Assembly (NCBI GenBank): GCA_009733575.1
Contig: ML769626.1
Coordinates: 41,443-104,037 of the forward strand
From: Gymnopus androsaceus JB14
Taxonomy: Eukaryota > Basidiomycota > Agaricomycetes > Agaricales > Omphalotaceae
Length of the DNA: 62,595 nucleotides
Direction: 5' to 3'
Below, in pieces: positions 59,784 to 62,595 of this stretch. The number at the start of each line of letters is the position of its first letter. The first letter of the stretch is position 1. The notes under the pieces are model-generated. The model was not told where the DNA came from, made no database searches, and saw only the letters and a list, made by a program, of their open reading frames with translations. Made by a program: the position numbers and the translations under genes.

Positions 59784-60597
59784 ATGAAGTGTGTAGTTGT
59801 TGGTGATGGTGCTGTGGGCAAGGTGCGCACTTTTGACATCCAGCCCTTTCAATTTGTGTCGACGTAGCGGCTTATCCCTATTTTCCTTGCAGACATGTTT
59901 GTTAATTTCCTATACGACCAAAAAGTTTCCGAGTGAATACGTTCCAACCGTGCGTTTCTGCGACCCCTCTTCTAGGTCGCAGTCGTCAAAATATACACCT
60001 TTCCCCTTTACAGGTTTTTGATAATTATGCTGTGACGGTCATGATTGGCGAGGATCCTTATACGCTGGGCTTATTTGATACAGCTGGTGCGTCATCTTTC
60101 GCTGTGTAGATAACAGTGTCAACTAATCCTTTCATCCAGGTCAGGAGGATTCTGACCGACTTCGTCCACTATCATACCCTCAGACAGACGTATTTCTTGT
60201 CTGTTTTAGTGTAACATCGCCGGCGTCGTTCGAAAACGTCAAAGAGAAATGGTTTTCTGAAGTGCACCATCACTGTCCCGGTGTCCCTTGTCTTATTGTC
60301 GGGACCCAGGTTGATCTTCGGGATAATGCCCAAGTCATAGAGAAACTTGCAAGGCAAAAGCAGAGACCAGTGACGAGCGAACAGGGCGAACGACTTGCCC
60401 GGGAGCTTGGAGCTGTAAAGTTTGTGGAGTGTTCAGCGTTGACGCAAAAGGGCTTGGAGAACGTGTTCGATGAGGTATGTTGTGCGTACCTCCTCTTTGC
60501 GTTTACTCAACGTTTCTTTTTATCATAGGCTATCGTCGCTGCTCTTGAACCTCCAGTCGTCAAGCACAGACAAGGAAAATGTGTCGTTATTGAATAG
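59784..60597 (+). CDS. Cdc42-like Rho GTPase, without a terminal CaaX box
   Basis: Small GTPase of the Cdc42/Rac group, about 189 residues in five exons (introns 59823-59892, 59950-60013, 60087-60139, 60475-60528). It begins [20 protein letters not shown] (P-loop), then [19 protein letters not shown] (switch I), [16 protein letters not shown] (switch II; the usual Tyr of QEDYDRLRP is Ser), TQVDLRDN (base recognition) and [17 protein letters not shown]. Sequence is close to fungal Cdc42 but differs in the switch II residue, a shortened N-terminus (no QTI before KCVVV) and a divergent insert (HHHCPGVP). It ends RQGKCVVIE: the Cys-aliphatic-aliphatic-X motif CVVI is followed by one Glu, so the prenylation signal is not terminal. 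It is probably a paralogue, not the main Cdc42. Confidence 0.88.
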
Positions 60598-61956
60598 GGT
60601 CTCTACTATGATTCTGGGCTCCTCGCCCTCGCTCTTTTCAAGTTCATGTTCACCTTATAAACACTTTTTAGTTCACCATGATCTACATATCCTTTGAAAT
60701 CATATTATTTTTTTCTCCTTCTCGAATGTCAATCCAATCCTACTCACTTACTTTTGTGACACAAGCTACATCAGCCAGGGCCCAGCATAGTGGGCCTTCC
60801 ATGTCGGTCAGAAACAATGCTCACATTTCCCGTCGTTCTCCAGCTTTTGAGAGCCCGTCGAATTGCGCGTTCACTAACATTAGTCCAACGACTGATTTCG
60901 GAATTTTTCATACCCATAGATAGCGTTGTGAGCAGATACTCTTTCCTAGCGATAATTTCCCATATATACCGTTTAGAGATGAAAATTTACTATGCCTGCT
61001 GCGGCGCCTTGGGCCATCATCTCAACCTTCCTGCGATCCGGCCTAGGTTTTCTGGGACAGCTGCAAGTTTGTCTTTTTTTACCGTTAAATATTGCGAAAA
61101 CAAACTGAAAACTTTAATCTAGGCTGCGCTACAGAAGCGAAAACGTTCTTTCTGGGCAAGATGAGATTCAACTAGGATTCAAATTCAGATGTGCGGGTTC
61201 GTTTTGAGGAGATTGGCCCGAAGCTTGGTCCTCTATCTACTACCCGAGCCATAATGGAACGCCGTTTAATTGGTACTATAGAAACTGGGAGCATGATATA
61301 GAAAATTCAATACCGGGCTGTTCGAAGTTTTTTCATCTCTATTATCCTCCATTTGGAAATGGCGCGAGTTAGTTGAAGCTAACTGATAAACGTCTCCTTC
61401 CTAAGGGATCTGCCTGGCACCTCTTAAAGATTAAATTGTCTCTCAATCAGTGATGCAAAAGTGCGTACTGTCGTAATTGTTGGTCTAAAAGGACTATCCT
61501 TGCTTCCCTTCCAGCCCTGGCGGCTTGGAGCATTCTATGTACTCATTCTCCAGCGCGAGGGTGTAAGAAAATACCTCTGATAAGAGGAGCTATTGTGGGA
61601 TGGACACATCGGTTATCGTGCTCTAAAGTCTTTCAGGTTGCATTGACCAGCCCTTGACTGGTGAAAAAGTAACGATGCCTTGACAGGGAAGTTCAGCCAT
61701 TTGCGAACACAGTGGTGAATTCAACACCTATCAAAATAGCCTACTACAAGTTGCAAAGAATATATGTACAATAACGATTGATCTAATGGCGAAAAGGATG
61801 GATAAAAATTTCTGGTGACCTGCATGGTATATCAGAAGAGTTGAAATGGTGGATAAAGTACAACGAGTTCACCTCGATTTAGTTTGAAAGACTGCATATG
61901 AGATGCTGTAGCCAGGTCGTGTTAACCGCTCGCAAAACAGTAAACACGATGATAAT
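60598..61956. other. Gene-poor stretch of 1.36 kb
   Basis: Open frames here are short and show no recognisable motif. It is the 3' flank of the two convergent genes. No repeat or RNA gene was identified. Confidence 0.4.
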
Positions 61957-62279
61957 CTAGTAGATGGTCAGGATAATGAAAGCGGTCTGTAAGATCAGAG
62001 CTTGGTATACTCCAACTACGAAATGCTTCAAGGCATTATTTGGGACAGGGACTTCTTGAACAGCAGCCAGAGCGACAACATATCGAGCCTGGGTCAATGC
62101 AATTAGTGATTAATCGAGCTAGTAAAGGTCGATTGCACGCACAGCAGCCCGGTTCGCGGCGTCAGCTTCAGCGCGTCTACGACGATCAGCGTTCTTGTAT
62201 GGTTCGTATCGGCTAAAGCAGAGAATGGACAGTCAAGACAAGGCGAAGGAGAAAATTAGAGGACGCACCGTGCTGGCAT
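61957..62279 (-). CDS. Small (70-aa) predicted membrane protein
   Basis: Assembled from three exons: 62269-62279 (11 nt), 62143-62212 and 61957-62088. Both introns have GTGCGT donors and YAG acceptors, and the exons join in phase to a TAG at 61957-61959. The product begins MPARRYEPYKNADRRRRAEA, continues DAANRAAARYVVALAAVQEV, and ends with one hydrophobic segment (HFVVGVYQALILQTAFIILT, then IY). The basic N-terminal half and C-terminal hydrophobic segment suggest a tail-anchored or single-pass protein. I do not recognise the family. Splice consistency is the main support, so existence is likely but not certain. Confidence 0.6.
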
Positions 62280-62595
62280 TGGACGCGAGGAAAGAAGACA
62301 GTGGGTGAATGTGGAAGAAATTTGAGGCCGAAATCAGTGAGGATCGTCTTTTAAACCTTTTCCAAGTGCATATGAACTCCGCGAAGGAAGTTTGGTATCC
62401 AGGAAAAAAAGACGCGGCGAGCCCTGAAAGATTTTGAGCCAAGATCCCGGCTTCTCCTTTCCATTTTCATCCTCAACTTGATCTCAATCTTCCAGCAAGT
62501 GCGAATGCTTTACGAAAGAACAAATCCGTATGAGTTTTCAAATGGCGTTTCACGAGGCAGGAACATACCTTGGAGTGTCCATTCTGGACCAGCTT
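62280..62595. other. Window edge, possible first exon of a minus-strand gene
   Basis: On the minus strand, AAGCTGGTCCAGAATGGACA then CTCCAAG is followed by GTATGTTCC at about 62569, a plausible donor. It may be an exon end of a gene or leader outside the window. Too little is present to assign it. Confidence 0.25.

Overview
The window looks like nuclear DNA of an agaricomycete (mushroom-forming basidiomycete). Genes are dense and lie on both strands. They carry many introns of about 45-65 nt with GT/AG ends, and several protein families are ones I know from Agaricomycetes (F-box proteins, RecQ-like helicases, a fungal kinase-like family, coiled-coil transposon-type proteins). Nothing identifies the genus. 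All identifications come from reading translations; no database was searched.

Layout. 1-5 kb: AT-rich repeats and a decayed transposon-type gene on the minus strand. 5-11.6 kb: a large ABCC (MRP-type) ABC transporter with about two dozen exons. 12.6-17.2 kb: compact housekeeping block (TIM14/PAM18, an F-box-like protein, KEOPS subunit PCC1, PA2G4/EBP1-like protein). 17.3-35.2 kb: accessory region. It holds three diverged copies of an F-box-derived repeat about 8 kb apart, an alpha-glucoside-type sugar permease, a RecQ-like helicase pseudogene, a kinase-like pseudogene, a multi-pass membrane protein, a short-chain dehydrogenase and several inverted repeats. 36-48 kb: second housekeeping block (SAM methyltransferase, complex I NDUFB8, the XPG/RAD2 repair nuclease, EFM4 lysine methyltransferase, nucleolar NOM1/SGD1). 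47.9-50 kb: a 1.1-kb tandem duplication. 50-55 kb: U2 snRNA diverging from RMI1, then a VPS3/TGFBRAP1-type gene that seems to lack its N-terminal CNH domain. 55-62.6 kb: Old Yellow Enzyme pseudogene, DHA1-type MFS transporter, Cdc42-like GTPase and a 70-residue membrane protein.

Most notable observation: a 271-bp element with terminal inverted repeats and a TA target duplication sits inside the RAD2/XPG coding region. Removing the element and one TA restores the frame exactly. The insertion also builds a strong GTATGT splice donor, and a frame-keeping acceptor lies just beyond it, so this may be a recent transposon-derived intron. Other points: a Cdc42-like protein whose CaaX-like motif is followed by one extra residue, a helicase/F-box breakpoint in a shared 15-bp sequence, three single-base frame breaks in the ABC transporter, and a perfect 21-bp hairpin inside a 0.9-kb inverted-repeat structure.

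Functionally, the housekeeping genes cover mitochondrial import and respiration, tRNA modification (KEOPS), ribosome biogenesis, splicing (U2) and DNA repair (RAD2, RMI1). They are not a pathway cluster. No biosynthetic cluster, CRISPR array or tRNA gene was seen.
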